Shown in pieces: positions 48,760 to 61,822 of a stretch of 64,000 nt of DNA. The first letter of the stretch is position 1. Each line of letters begins with the position of its first letter. The DNA comes from Glossina fuscipes (lineage: Eukaryota; Arthropoda; Insecta; Diptera; Glossinidae). Made by a program: the position numbers and the translations under genes. Location: assembly GCF_014805625.2 (NCBI RefSeq), contig NW_023998414.1, forward strand, positions 16,090,253 through 16,154,252, given 5' to 3'. The notes beneath the pieces were generated by a model, which did not search any database, was not told the DNA's origin, and worked only from the letters and a program-made list of their open reading frames with translations.

Positions 48760-51700
48760 GTAAGAAGCAAAGTTCAACGTCAAATAATCTTTCTCTTTCT
48801 TTCATTCCTGTCTCGCTTTTCTGATTTAAAGTTCTTTGTGAAAAGAAATCTGTTTAACTTAAAGAGAAACTTTTTTTACAAAGAGTCCCAACTGCCTAAA
48901 CAATAACTCATTCTAGCTAGCCAAAGTCTTTAATTCCAATTCGATAATCCGATATTAAATGCCATATCGCTGACAACTGAGACCATATTTGCTGTGCATT
49001 TACATTCATGCATTCAGAAGTAAGGAGATGTAGGTGGTGTACATAACATATGCTACGTAGCTCAAAAAATTATTGAGCCTAATAATAATAGAGATGCTTC
49101 TAGTTAATATTTATACAAGTGCGAATTGCATGAAGCATGAGCTATTAAGAGCTCAGTATTATTTAGACTGCTTAAGAAACTCTTGACAAGAGGAAATCTA
49201 TCATTGTTAGTACGTTTAGGACCATAGGACCCTTAGGATCGCTTGGATCGCACTACAAATGCACGAACGCAATTTGAACTGAACAAATATTTATTTTAAA
49301 TTGCCCTTTCTCTAATCATTTCTCTTGACATCTAATGTCAATGTATTTTTTATGTTTTTCTCATTGTATTCTCTTTACAATTTAATAACAAAAAAAAAGC
49401 TTTCTCTTCTTCTTCTAAACTTCGCAAGTCAACGACAGATGGTTCATCGCGTTGTGTACAAAAAAGCTGTTTTCTTTTTATTTAATTTTTTTGGTAACAT
49501 TTAATACACATGTAATATATATAAAAGATTAATGTTTTGTAATTTCGTTTTACACATCATATATTTTCCTGTCTTTTCTGAGATAATCAGCGGCGTTGAA
49601 AAATGAATAAAATAATTAGAAAAGCTGATCAAAACTAGAAAATATAAATATAAATAAAAACAAGTAAAAAATTGCTTTAGCCCACCAAAAGGTTTTGTTT
49701 GTTTTGTTTTGCCGACGGCTTTTGCTAATTTTTCTTAGATAATTTGGTCCGTTGAATCTTAAGTTCGGCATTTAAGATTGGCGTTAACATTTAAGTTGTT
49801 AGTTGGGCACTCAACCATTTATAAGCGACTCTGTGCTTTGTCTTTGAACAGGGAATTTAGCGAGTACTTTGTTTAAAAATTATGACGGTTTAATTCTAAG
49901 CGAACTTGTAAAATACAAGAAATTTTAAATGTTCGATTTTGACACATTCAATTAGATAAAAATCTTCACACTTTCAAGCATCTATGACTAAGAAAATTCC
50001 AAAACACTATACATCTATACATCTAGAGAGAAGAATTAACACCAAGTATTCAGAAATATGCAAAAATCGAAAGCCAGGTCACTAAAAACTAAATAAAACT
50101 ACTCAGAATGCGTTTAAGGGAAGATAAATCCTCTTTTCCATACAATTATATAAAAGACTGCAAATTTATTCAAATCACCACTTGCACGAATATATGTAAG
50201 AATTATTATCTTTTAGGTCCACCATCATTTGAAAAAGCAAGAGCAAGCTACTAAAAGAAGCTGAAAAGACAACGGGGACCTTTTGTATGACTCACTACTA
50301 CATATCAAACAGAATGTCAACAGAAAGGATTAAAAACTAACATTTTCCGATTTCTAATTACGGACATTCACCGGAAGGACTTATTATAGACCTGTCTTTT
50401 ATTAATCCAACCGATTCGGAATTATTTTCTGAATGCTTATGCTTCTGTTTTTTGTTTAACCTACTAGAGTGTAGTGGTTTTTCACATATTTTGGACAAAA
50501 TTCGATATATTAACATGTTTGGCTGTGATTCGCTATTGAGAAATGGTCTGAGTCGGGCAATTTGTAAGACTTCTTCATAAAATACGCCTTACTTTAAAAC
50601 AACAACAACGTTATATGAAAGGAAAGGACGAAGAAATAGAATTCCGCTATGTTAAACACATGCGAAAACTTGAAACGCTCCTATATAAGTTTTGCTATGA
50701 AAGGTAAGCCGTCATATAAGAAAACCGTCTGGTCTTTAATATTTCGCAGTCGAAATCGGTTCATGATAACATTTCGAGATGAAGGTCAACTGTTCCAAAT
50801 TTATAGATTTCTATGACAACATATCTCTCATAGGAAGAAGGGCTAGTGTAGTAACATCACCCCGTAATAGCATTTTGAAATAATAATTTTGGATCATGTG
50901 CGTCTATATTTTTTGGTTCTTATCTATTCTCAAAAAAATACCTCTTACTTCACAAAATGATCACAGTAAGCTCAAGAGCCCAAGAGAGAATACTTGCTTA
51001 ACACAGCAATTCTTATTGCAAATCATTCCCTTCAAACCGTGCCCCCTAAACCGTGCACAACAAGCATCATTCCAATGATCTCTACTTATCACTCGATAAA
51101 GCGATTGTTAAAGACACAGCTAATTAGCCCAATGAAAACGAAAGCTCTATCGTTAAGTTAGTAAAAGGTATGTTTACCAAATACCAGAAGAAACCCGTAT
51201 GCTGAAGGGTTAAATTTAGATAAAATGCGGCTGTGGCCACGAAGCTACCAAAATTACCTACTAAAACTTTTGAGTACGAGATAATAATCTCAAACTTAAC
51301 GCTGTTAAAAGAGAAAAATGTTGAAACTTTTGAACTAAAGTCCATCATAGAGGTTTGACTTCCACACTCACTCGATGAAATGCACCTGAGGTTCATTCGG
51401 CTAAAGAAAAGGATCTTGATTAAGCATATCCTAAAAATATCTACCTAAATAGAAGTTGGAATTCATTATGCAAATGAATCAGTCCAAAAAGTAGAGGATT
51501 TCGTTTGGAAAGTTATGCTTTCTGTTTCTCGACAAATCTATCGCAATATAAAACTAAAACTTTAGCAACTCTGTACGCGAAAAGAGAAATTGCATGTTTA
51601 GCGAGTATACGGAATTTTGCAACGTTGTATATAAAATAATATAGTTATTTACACCGCCTGTCAAGTAATTATATGTGTATTTATTCCGTCCAAAAATTTT

Positions 51701-51989
51701 TGTGTTTACAATATATACGCAAACTCTCCCCTTATTAGATGCTTTCCCCTTCGTTCGTTTTTCTCTGTGGTTCCATCACATGAAATTATCAGGTTCAGCT
51801 TATAATCCAGTGGAAAATAATTATATATGCAGTTATTATCATCTGAGTTTCTGTCGCTGATAAGTGAATATATTAATTTTCAATTTGTGTTCTATAGAAA
51901 ATATCTCGCCGTGGGTAAACAAGGCGTTTTCAACATATTTTAAGAAATAATTGTGTTCATAGTTTTGCTGCTAGTTCAAAACGCCAACA

Positions 51990-52860
51990 GGAAGTGAACT
52001 TTCATATGAGAAGCGCGAGAAAATTGAAAGAATGAGACTTTCTGGTAAGAAAATTGGCGAGATAACAGTTGCCGTAATGTGGTCTCAAATTACCTAAAAT
52101 ACCCTGATAAATATAGTCGCATTAAGCGCAGTGGTCTCATCCCAACCGTAGATCAGTGGAGGAAGAAGAAACGTATACGCCATTTAGCAACCAATGAAAT
52201 AAAGGCAAAATTAGTCGCAAATCTAATGAGACAGCGTGTGCAGCAACTTCTTAAAGATGATATTCGTCTTGGGTATGAACATAAAATTGCCAAACCATGC
52301 TTTACCCAGTGCCATAAAAATGCGCCTTTTGCATTTATCGACAAATAAAAATTTCGAGAGTAAGACTTCGCAACTGTTATATGTAGTGATAAGAAGGAGT
52401 TTACTTTGGACGGGTCTGATGGTTATCATGAATGTGCGATATCCTCGGCCAACGTGGTACAGGCCGAGGAACATGGTGATGGATCCTTTAGCTTATGGGC
52501 CGCATGTTGAGCAGAAAGGGAATCAAAACAATGCTTTGTACTCACTTGTTAGAGGACAGTCTTGTAAAGTATGCCGAAGAGTCTATTATTATGACAAGAC
52601 ATCTCAACAACACAACGCTCTCATCCATGCTGCGCGTCTTACAATACCGTTATTTGACTAGCCAGCCGTGAGTGCCGACCTCATTTTAATTGAGGACCCG
52701 TGGAGAATACTTTCTGCCGTGATATTTGTAAACTCTAAATAGTATTCTACGCTTAAGGAACTTAAACCTGAAATATTAACGAAATGAGAGTAGATTGATT
52801 TGGCTACTTTGAGGAATTTGTCTGAGCCCTTTACCACGCAGACTACAACAAGTTTTTATC
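51990..52860 (+). pseudogene. decayed Tc3/Tc1-like transposase
   Basis: Pieces in several frames follow transposase order. The helix-turn-helix region reads EKIERMRLSGKKIGEI then VVSNYLKYPDKY. The catalytic core has CSDKKEFTLDGSDGY (first Asp), then QQHNALIHAAR (family QQDNA, so second Asp is His), then DLILIEDPWRIL (third Glu retained). At least two frameshifts and several stops break it. Terminal repeats were not identified. The family call to Tc1/mariner superfamily is secure; the Tc3-like assignment is weaker. Confidence 0.75.
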
Positions 52861-53105
52861 CATAAGCGCAAGACAATACGACGTTAGTCACATAAGTTAT
52901 CGTTTAACATTAGAAATTAATATTAACTTTCATTTTTCCACATATTAGGTCATATTGAAAATTCTACGCGATTTTTTTTCGGGGGATTGTGTTGATGTCC
53001 ATATATACCGGGCAACGAATATTTGCTCAACAGGTGATATTTCAGCTTACATTCTTTGTGAAGATAGTCTTCTAATTTTTTGCTCGTGTAAAAAGTTGTG
53101 TTGAC

Positions 53106-53457
53106 TTGAAAATGAGTGAAATATCTGAAGTAATACGTGACGTGGTGTGTTTACTATAAAAAAGTTAAAAACATGCCGAAAAATTTGTGTGAAGTCTGCG
53201 GTGAGAATGCTGTGAGTAGACGAAGGACCCAGGAGCGGTTTGCTAAATTCCGTTCCGGAAATTTCGATGTCAAAAATGCATCTCGTAGCTACTGCAAAAG
53301 TCGATGAAAGTTTACAACTGGTGCAGCCAGACTGGCATGAAAGCCGTCAGGAAATAGCGGAGGCACTAAACATTAACCGTATGAGAGTTTGGAACCATTT
53401 GAAAAGAGCTCGTGTCCGCGGAAAAACCGCTTACACTTTGCAATGTGACCTAACATA
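53106..53457 (+). pseudogene. N-terminal mariner transposase fragment
   Basis: Two frames in series give CEVCGENAVSRRRTQERFAKF and FRSGNFDVKNAS, then VDESLQLVQPD, RQEIAEALNINRMRVWNHLK. These match the paired helix-turn-helix domain of mariner transposases (family pattern: WF-x-KF-x-SGNFD then VDE and a second helix-turn-helix ending H-L). There is a frame change near 53280. The DD34D catalytic half is absent. Confidence 0.72.
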
Positions 53458-53576
53458 ATTATTTGCTATGAAGTGCATACGGAGTATGATTTTTCTCTGG
53501 TATAAAAGATAAATTAACAATATGTAATTTTATCTTTGAAGCTTCCTTCTAAACATTACAAACGCTTTGGTAAAAT

Positions 53577-53613
53577 GAATATATCCCTAATCCTTAGGTG
53601 ATGGGTATAAAAA
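53577..53613 (+). repeat. terminal scrap of repeat family A
   Basis: CCCTAATCCTTAGGTGATGGGTATAAAA resembles the 3' end of the copy at 28686-29600 (CCCTCATCTTTGGGTGATG-A-ATA). Confidence 0.5.
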
Positions 53614-53696
53614 CGCTATAAAGAATTATCTAACTTCTCTCGGATATAAGTAAAAGTAAGGAGGTCAGTGATAAGAACGTACAGTGAGTCAGAGAG

Positions 53697-53700
53697 ACAG

Positions 53701-53759
<59 letters not shown>

Positions 53760-53766
53760 GATAGAA
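53697..53766. repeat. compound GAAA / GA / GATA microsatellite
   Basis: A run of GAAA units changes to GA units and then to GATAGA units. On the minus strand it generates an artificial Ser/Leu/Phe ORF. Confidence 0.95.
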
Positions 53767-55055
53767 AGTGAAAAAAAGGAAAATAATTGGAATTTTTGTC
53801 GAACGCCTTGGCTATCTTAATGATGAACACATCACGGATGAACATCATTTTAAAAGAATCGATACAAAAATGGATTGGATGTAATGACAATGAAACAACT
53901 CTCAATCAAATGAATTTACTTGCATTTTTATTTTTTACATTTCATTTTATTCTTACACAATCTTTTAATCCTTTCAAATGACTTCTTATTTGTGAGACAG
54001 ACAATTATAGGAGAGATAACTTGTAGTAGTTTTTTCGCTTTTGTTTTGATATATTTTTTTTAAATTGCATTAAACATTTAAGAATAGAGAATATTAATGT
54101 TAGTTGGTATGTAATCAATCCATTTTAATGAACTATTTCGAAAAAATTCAATTGAAGAGAAAACAAAAAAGATTAATATTTTAAAAGAAATAGAAAAAGC
54201 CGAAAAATTAGTTTTATACTCTCATACAAAGAAGCGAAAGAGATAAATATATTTGGTTCATATTTTCTGCTACAATAAATATACATTCTTAAGACTGCTG
54301 AACATTGATTATAATTGTGTTTACTATAAGAAAAAACCTGTAGTGTGGTCTTGAACAATATACCAAAAGTCTTTGATGGTATAATTCGATTTAAATAAAA
54401 TAAAGATGTCGAGTTGTTTTGGATAAGTCCCCAATTGTCGGTCACAAATTTTTGAGGTTATGTCGTTGAATTTTCTATCGTTTGTTTTGATATCCTGGCT
54501 TATTAAGGTATATGATATTCTGGCAGAGATCGAAGGGGGCTGCTTGAGTATTGCACCTTGTAGTGAGTCTACAGCTTCTCGCTTAAGTCGTAGCAAATCG
54601 AAGATTTTAAATAGACTTTGCGCGGACAATAATATTATACTTATACTACAAATGTCCTCAATATAGCAGTTATTGCGTCGTTTCCATTCCCCAGGAAAAC
54701 AGCTTTAAATGCCTAGAGACATCTATGCCTATGATTATGCATGTTAGTCGAAAAGTGGATGGGTTGATACTTGACCATTGTTATATGTGCTAGCCATTCT
54801 CTTTGTCTCACTGAGAACAAAAACTTAATGGACTGCTTTAGAGACAAGCTTCCTAATGATCTTTGCTAGAATTCGACAGAAGTTTATTTAATAATTTAAT
54901 AATGATTTCATACTTTGCTTTAGAGAGATATTAAAATTTGAACATATCATTCGTTATCTCTATCTGGGACAGGCCTCTATCTACCTCTACGTTACTGATA
55001 AGGTTACGCTACTTGGTATTGTTTATATTTTCTATTATTTCTCAGAAGCAAGCTT

Positions 55056-55447
55056 CGAGAACCTCATAAAGTATGTAGGCTCGCACGGGATGAATCTAAA
55101 TATTTTCGTCCACTAACCTGTCCATCTGTCCGTCTGCGCAACTGTTTAGCGTCTGTGGTAAACATTCTCCCGTTCGCAAAAAGGAGGTTATTGCTTACAA
55201 ACTTGCAAAAGAGTTTGAAAATTACCCAAACGTTTCAAGTACACGCCTACGTAATAAAAACTGTGAGAACCTTTGCTTTCCGTTATACAACACATATACC
55301 ATATAAATTTTCACTTTTATACTAAAAATGGAGAAAATCAATGATGCCCATCCATTGAATGGAATACGAAAATTTAGTCTTCTTTCTTTAGCACGGTGAT
55401 GGGTGTAAAAGATTTGGCCCCGACCGAATTTAATTTTCTTACTTGTT
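55056..55447 (-). repeat. dispersed repeat family A, second copy (inverted)
   Basis: Reverse-complemented it reads AACAAGTAAGAAAATTAAAT, TTCGGTCGGGGCCAAATC, TTTTACACCCATCACCGT. It then shares with the 28.7 kb copy GTATATGTGTTG, GTAGGCGT, the AGAGTTTG/CAAACTC block, GGAGAATGTTTA and GCAGACGGACAGATGGACA. It is truncated relative to the longer copy. Confidence 0.72.
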
Positions 55448-56680
55448 ATTATTCTTTTATTACTATCCAACTTTCAGAATATTATATGTAAAAATAAGTC
55501 TTGATCGGTCTGTAGAATAATGAAAATATTTTGTTTCAGGATCTAGACTGAGTTGTTATTTCCGTGCGGAGAAGACAACTGATTCTATGTAAGCAACAAT
55601 TTTTCTTTTTTCTTGAGAAGGAAAATAATGACTCTTTAGCTTGAACCTATTCAACGTATCCAAAAGCTACGCTATGTATATGTCACTGGAATAGCTTGGA
55701 CACTGTCGTGTAAGGCTGAAAGGTTATATTTTCACATGGAACATGTCATACTTTGAACAATGTTTACGGAAAATGTAAGCCCACCTCAACAAAAGTCGAT
55801 TGCGACTTCTTTATGCACATGTTTGCGTCAAACTTGGCACTGAGTGGTTAGTTTCAGGTGCTAGGGTTTTACGATTTCTCTCCTAAAGAGAGGAAAATTG
55901 CTAACTTGTGCTTCATTTGCTGGATAGAATATTGATTTACTCAGGATTGCTTAGGGTTACGCAGGCAGACATTAAAGCTGGGTGTGATTAGCTAGATCAA
56001 GTTGACAGGTATGCAAGCGCTTCTATCCTCAGGGATGCGAATAAGTTTCTTGTTTAATTTGGTCCTCAACGAACGTCTATTATTAATATCAGGTATTAAT
56101 TATTTCTTACATGCATTGTCCGTCCGCTAGATTTGTTAGTTTATCATGTTTCTATTTATCCGTTACACCTTCTTAAATACTACACACCTATGTATTTATT
56201 TCTTCTTTTACTTTTAATAATTAAGCACACGTTGCAATCATTCCTTGTCGCTATTCATGTTCAACGTTCGATTACCATTTCTTTCTAAATTTTTTCAAAA
56301 TTGCTCTTCATTTTTTAATTAATTTAATTGATTCATCCGCTATTTGATTATCCAATAACATTTTTATAGTCACCGTCGAAAGATGAAGTTATATTCACTT
56401 TCGCAAAACCTTTCCAAGTTTACCTGTCGATGCGTCCGTTAGATGCAATTTTTTGAACGGAATTCAGTTGAATTGAACTAAAAAGAGGTCAAGTCGATCA
56501 AAGCGTAGAGAAACTGAGGACATTTCTCCTTTTAAAAGCCAAAAAAATTGCGTTTTTTTGCGTTTCACTCGTAATCTGCAACGGATATACATATCCTATG
56601 GGGCCTATTATAGTCAGGTGTTGTGCATTCCTGGGTAATATTCTAAAATATGAAAATCTCATTTTCGTTGTCTTTTTTTA

Positions 56681-56845
56681 CACCCTACACCACTTTTGCG
56701 GTACAAGGGCGTATCAAGTTTGTGTGGATGTATACAACACCTAGAAAGAATTGGGATGGACCCACCTTTTATTGTACCGACCGATTCAGCATCACGTTTC
56801 GAATCTCACCTTAGCTTATCTGCCCGTCTGTCCATCTTGTTTTCT
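56681..56845 (+). repeat. dispersed repeat family B, partial copy
   Basis: CACCCTACACCACTTTTGCG then GGTACAAGGGCGTATCAAGT, GTGTGGATGTATACAACA and CTGCCCGTCTGTCCATCTTG follow the same order as 61534-61680. Confidence 0.65.
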
Positions 56846-58127
56846 TATATACAACGTACAGGCTCCAGTTATTATTACAATTTGTTTATTTATTATTATT
56901 TATTGAACCATTTTTCAATTCAACTACATAAATATCGGCTGAATTAGGCTATTTGCAAACAACTATATAAGCGACAATAAGTCAACATTATCACACCAGA
57001 AGGCTTAGCCAAAACTAATTATATCTATATCTATATTATGAATTCATATTCAAATAAAATGTTATTTACCAATACTTGAGGACAACCCTGGCTCTTTGCA
57101 CCGAGTTTTGTGACTCCACCACGTCAACGCTTATTAGTAGTACTAGCTGGATCCATTTTTAGCGATTATTATCATCAAAGTATGACATTTGGCGATGAGC
57201 GTCCCTTTAGAAGGGTTGCCTTTAAGCCTAGCATTGAATCAGATATATCAATTAAATTGTGAGCCTCATTTTAATTCTTGCTAAGCAACCTAAATGGGGT
57301 GAATTGCTCCGGCATTGACAAAGCTTTATAAACTGATGAAATCTAGAGCGTCGAACTGGAGCATTTATGTAGATTTCAGTCAACAGGGTATTCGAAGCAA
57401 TAGCTTCTTTGACCAATTTTAGGCAAAGATGAGATGCCAAGTATAAACCGGGGTTTCTCCAGGTAGGGTAACGTTATAAACAATAATTTATTTTCATATG
57501 GTGGTAAGGTCACAAAGGGGTCCATTGGCAAGATGCTTTATTCCTGCAAAAAGCAGGAATTGTTTTTGTGTCAACTCAATCACCTTCACAACGTAGCGAC
57601 AGAACGGAGACCACACCCCCCTGTAACTAACGCCATACACAATCTTCTCGCAATGTATGGTTTTTTAAATTCGCGAGCTCAGCGCTTAATGAAACCCAAT
57701 AAAGATCTGGCTTTACTGATAGTGGATAAAATATGTACGCTAAAGTTTGCTTTAAAGCATCGTGTAAGACGATCATATGGGTCTATTAGTTTCATCCCGC
57801 GCCATATAAGTTCTATCACGACTAGCCCTTCAACGCCTTTTGGAAAAATGTTGAATTTTTAGTATTTTATAATGAAAATTGGTCAACAGTGGTAGTTAAG
57901 CACAGAAATTAGTTGTAGGGGATTTTAATCAAACCGGTCCTTCTTTTGACTCTAACATATATACATATGGAGAGAAAGTCTAATTTATATTTTTTTTAAG
58001 ACGGAAACTTAAATTTGCTCGATTTGGATTACGTCATATGATGCTTTGAGCATCCTCCAATGTGCGGGTAGGCATGAAGCATATGTCATTGCATGGAAAT
58101 AATGCGTAATTTGTGGTGTATTATTAC

Positions 58128-58180
58128 CAAAATGAGTGTAGGGTATTTAAGGGTCGGCCTTGCCCGACAATAATGTTTTC
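58128..58180 (+). repeat. right end of repeat family B
   Basis: AGTGTAGGGTATTTAAGGGT then GGCCTTGCCCGACAATAATG resembles the right end near 61811-61856 (GTGTAAGGTATTTAATGG, GGCTCTGGCCAACTGTAGTG). Confidence 0.5.
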
Positions 58181-58474
58181 ACTCCTTTTTTACGTTTATT
58201 CAATAATTTTCACATACATCATGCATTTTAAAAAAGTTATCATTGTCAGGAGGCTCACCTTACAAAGCCACGTATGCCTGCGGGTGTATGATGGACTTTG
58301 TTCATAAAGTCGTTGCAATTAAAATTATATCAAGAGAGAGTTAATTATACAAAAAGGAATTGACGGATGGCCTTCCCTTTGGCCTATTAATTAATAAACT
58401 CTCTTGAGAATTAATACATGCAAAAATTAAAAAAGGGATTTGACGGAAAGGCTTTTTCCCCTTTTGCCTTACTT

Positions 58475-58870
58475 TTACTTTTGAACATATGTCACGGATG
58501 CCTGCGGGTAATGGTGGTAATTGATCAACGGCGCCGTGGAAGCCTTATGGCGGAAGCGAGCATTGATCAATTTGTCAGTCCTGACTGCTTGGGTGCGGCC
58601 CTTCGGGGAGTACTCGTGGTGGTTGTGGTTGGTAAGTTCCTAGCCAAAGTAGAACAATTTGAGTGCAGCTAGGCCTCACCACTGACCAGAGTGGGGTTTA
58701 TTGTTCCATACACAATAAACCGTTCTGGACTCTGGTGTTGTTTAGGCCGCTACTCTGTGGGGATTGTCTAACTCGCCAGGGGGCGTAGTACGCTTAAAGT
58801 GGCTTGGGCCACCGTGGGGTTAAGCCTTTCAGGCAGTAACCCACGTTAAACCGTTGCTACAAATTCTGTC
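58475..58870 (+). other. GC-rich island, probable transposon 5' region
   Basis: This is much richer in GC than its surroundings and contains many GGG/CCC blocks (GCGGAAGCGAGC, CAGGGGGCGTAG, CACCGTGGGGTTAAGCC, CAGTAACCCACG). Short-range duplication is visible: GATGCCTGCGGGTAATGGTG repeats a similar block near 58275. The composition and block style recall leader regions of fly non-LTR retrotransposons, but no reverse transcriptase follows. Assignment is uncertain. Confidence 0.35.
58686..58735. repeat. strong palindrome (hairpin)
   Basis: GGTTTATTGT (58695-58704) is a perfect inverted match to ACAATAAACC (58712-58721) across a seven-base loop. CCAGAG (58686) and CTCTGG (58730) pair outside it. 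Confidence 0.85.
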
Positions 58871-58950
58871 TCATATGGTTTTCACTTATTCGTTATCATT
58901 TATTCACATTATCGCTTTTAATTATTAAGTGTCACTTCTTTGTTTGTTCT

Positions 58951-59160
58951 CTATTCCGACCATATTGGCGAACTGTGGACAGGCAGACATTCATTATTTT
59001 TGAAATAATGTTCAACAGCGAAAAGGCGTGCTCCACTTTCACTCATTCTAAGCTGTTTGTTTTTTTTTTTCTTTAGGAGATGCGAAACCTTTACCACACA
59101 AGTGGTGGCAAATCGAAATGTTGCGTACACTTTGGGACACCCTATATACATATATATATG
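58951..59160 (-). mobile_element. possible IS630/Tc1-superfamily fragment
   Basis: On the minus strand a frame reads RLFAVEHYFKNNECLPV, like the first helix-turn-helix of some insect DNA transposases. It is preceded by GGGTGTCCCAAAGTGTACGC, which looks like a transposon end. Nothing downstream supports a full transposase. Confidence 0.3.
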
Positions 59161-59999
59161 TTTAGTTTGTATTCGTTTCACTTTTGTGTCAGTTGAAAAG
59201 TGATCGATTGCTGGTGTCATAAGGTGAGGGTATAAGAGAAGGTCGATCATAACCGACATTTTCTGATGCTTTACTAGTGTGAATTTCTTTTCTTGTTATC
59301 GTTCAAATCTCAACGTAAGTAAATTTAAAACTTGTGTATACAAATTATTATTACATCTCTTTACATATATATGTTATTGGTGGGTTTCGTTTGAAATTTC
59401 AATTATAATAATTTCATTAAATTAAATTGGTTTTTTTTTTTTTTTTTTTTGGATTTTTCACATTAAAATTTTTCTATTATTATAAATAATTTTAAATATA
59501 TTTTTTTCTGTTTTTTAAGTTTTTTTTCTTCTTATAAATACTTTAATCTATTCTTAAGTACACAAACATTTTTTGATGAGCTCTTTCTCTTGGTTATTGA
59601 TGTTTTTTTCCTATTGTAGTTCATAAAATAAAAACTTTAGGCATTTTTTCCCCTCCCATCAGACATTTGTAGTAGAAAATTGTTATTATTATGAACTTTT
59701 GTTGAAAGTCAATTAAAGGTTAATTAAGTACCATTTAAAAAGTCGGTTATCTTACGTTTTTAGCGATGAACAGAACTGCGATTTACCAAAAAACTTTGGG
59801 TAATGAATGTTGGACCGAGAAATGATGCTATTTGTTATTATTGTTAGTGTTAAGTTAAGTTAAGGTTGGTTGTTGCAAGTAGCTTTTTTTAGTAGTTTTG
59901 CTTTGGACATGTAATTGCCTTTAGAATATGTGTTGGATTTTTTTTAAATAATAATTTTTTTTTTTTTTTTTTTTTTACTATAATTTACGTAATCTCTGT

Positions 60000-60052
60000 C
60001 TCTCTCTCTCTCTATCAATCTATCTATCTATCTATCTATCTATCTCTCTCTA
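60000..60052. repeat. TCTC / TATC compound microsatellite
   Basis: (TC)n followed by (TATC)n and back to (TC)n. Confidence 0.95.
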
Positions 60053-61533
60053 TCGTTGAATGGTGGCAAACTATTGATGATAACATTTTGTTTTCCTTTT
60101 TGTTTTTGTTGTTGTTTTTAAATCATTTATTAGCTTGTAATGTCATAAAGTTTTGTTTTAGTTTTTTTTGCCTTTTTTGTTATAAATTTTGTTTTGAGTG
60201 TATACAATAGATGTGTATATATATATTTTAGGTATGTTTCTTATCAGCTTTCTTGTGTATAAATAATTATAAATATTTTCTTTTATAATTTTAAATTTTA
60301 ATATAATTATTTTTGTATTTTGGGTTATATTTTGTGTTTTGTTTTTTATTTTTCATTTATTTTTTTTTTTTTTTTACTTTTTGGAATTTTTGTTAACATA
60401 GAAAATTTTTTATGCATCTTCAACACACTCAACATTTAAAAAATTCTGAATTTATTTATTAATCATAATTATTTAATCTTATATAAATTTTAACATGTAT
60501 AATTTAACATTAATTTTATGTTCTTTTTAATTCTTGTTCTTTGTTTTAGGAAAAAAATTCAGTTGGCAAACACACTACATTTGTTAATTTGTTCTCTTAA
60601 GATTTTATTTACGTTTATTATTTCATTTTGTTCAATACCCAAGACACACACACACACACACACGCAGCGGGTACATTTGGTTAGATTGGATTCTAGGGGT
60701 ATGTCATGACGCAAGTTGAACTTATTTGAGAGGGGCCAGTGCCGGATATAGATAGGATCATATCGTTTGTTTAGATTTCCGCAAGAGTCTGCTAATACCC
60801 GTTATGCTCGAAGAGTAGAGATCCGTAAAATTATTAGTGAATGCTTTCGCTTAGAAACAAACATAATCTTATAGGGCTGCAGATGAACAGAAAAAGAAAC
60901 GATTTGCTGCTGCTGCTAGCTGTCTCTTGAAAGTGCCCGACACTTCTCCGACATGTGTGCCGAATGTGTAAATCAGACAATGTGCCAATCAGCTTTAAGC
61001 AGCTTTTAATTTTGGCTTCGAAAAAGATCTCGAGCAATAATTCTTCGCGTCAATACAACGCTGAGCAACTTGGTTTGGTAGTGAGCGGCTTCTCCAACCA
61101 TGGGTAAATCAGTGCTACGTACATGTTCGTTTGTTTGTAATCAAATTGCCAGGATTATCTCGTAAGAAAAATAAAGAGCTGAGAGACGAGCTCTAATGAA
61201 AGCCGTAAGAAAGTTTAATGAACTTATGATAATAAAATGCAGGACGACGAGCGAAGATGAATTAAAAGATAAAGAAATAAGATTCGGTGAAATGCCGTTC
61301 CAAGGGGAAACGTATTTGCATTCCAATCGTGAACTTCTAAAGAATGCTAAAAAAATTCAAGAAATTCTCCCCATAGCTAGGTCATGCTTAGTAGATGGTA
61401 GATGTGGATATAAAATATTTAGCCCGGACTAAATAAGTAGAAATGTATTCGTTTTTTTTTTTCTTATTACATTATTTTATACAACTTTCGGTTTTTTCTT
61501 TTTCTGGGCTTTACTCTTCTGTGTCCTTATATG

Positions 61534-61822
61534 CCTTACACCATTAGTGTGGTACAAGGGTGTATCAAGTTTGTGCTGATGTATGCAACATATTACTCTC
61601 TCATTATACTGAGCGATTTAGAGTCATAGTCTGTCCATCTGCCCGTCTCTCCATCTTGTACTCTTGTCGCAATTTTTGACATATTCTGATGAAATTTAGT
61701 GCACTAACGTATTCCAGCCCAAGCACTATTGCAAATGGTTCGGATCGTATCGGACTATTTTTTTTGATTGCATCTTATATTCGTGATTGTATGAATGACT
61801 TTTTGAATAAAGTGGTGTAAGG
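61534..61822 (+). repeat. dispersed repeat family B, copy with inverted ends
   Basis: The left end CCTTACACCATT and right end AGTGGTGTAAGG are inverted copies (11 of 12 bases pair). The inside has GTGGTACAAGGGTGTATCAA, GTGCTGATGTATGCAACA and CATCTGCCCGTCTCTCCATC, shared with 56681-56845. No coding capacity is seen, so it is a MITE-like non-autonomous element of about 0.3 kb. Confidence 0.65.

Noticed and set aside
53630..53905. Ser/Leu/Phe-rich minus-strand ORF
   Set aside because: Produced by the GAAA/GA/GATA microsatellite.
57060..57880. Possible transposase around the plus-strand ORF at 57533
   Set aside because: Fragments such as NAIHNLLAMYGFLNSRAQRL could not be placed in any transposase family, so no call is made.
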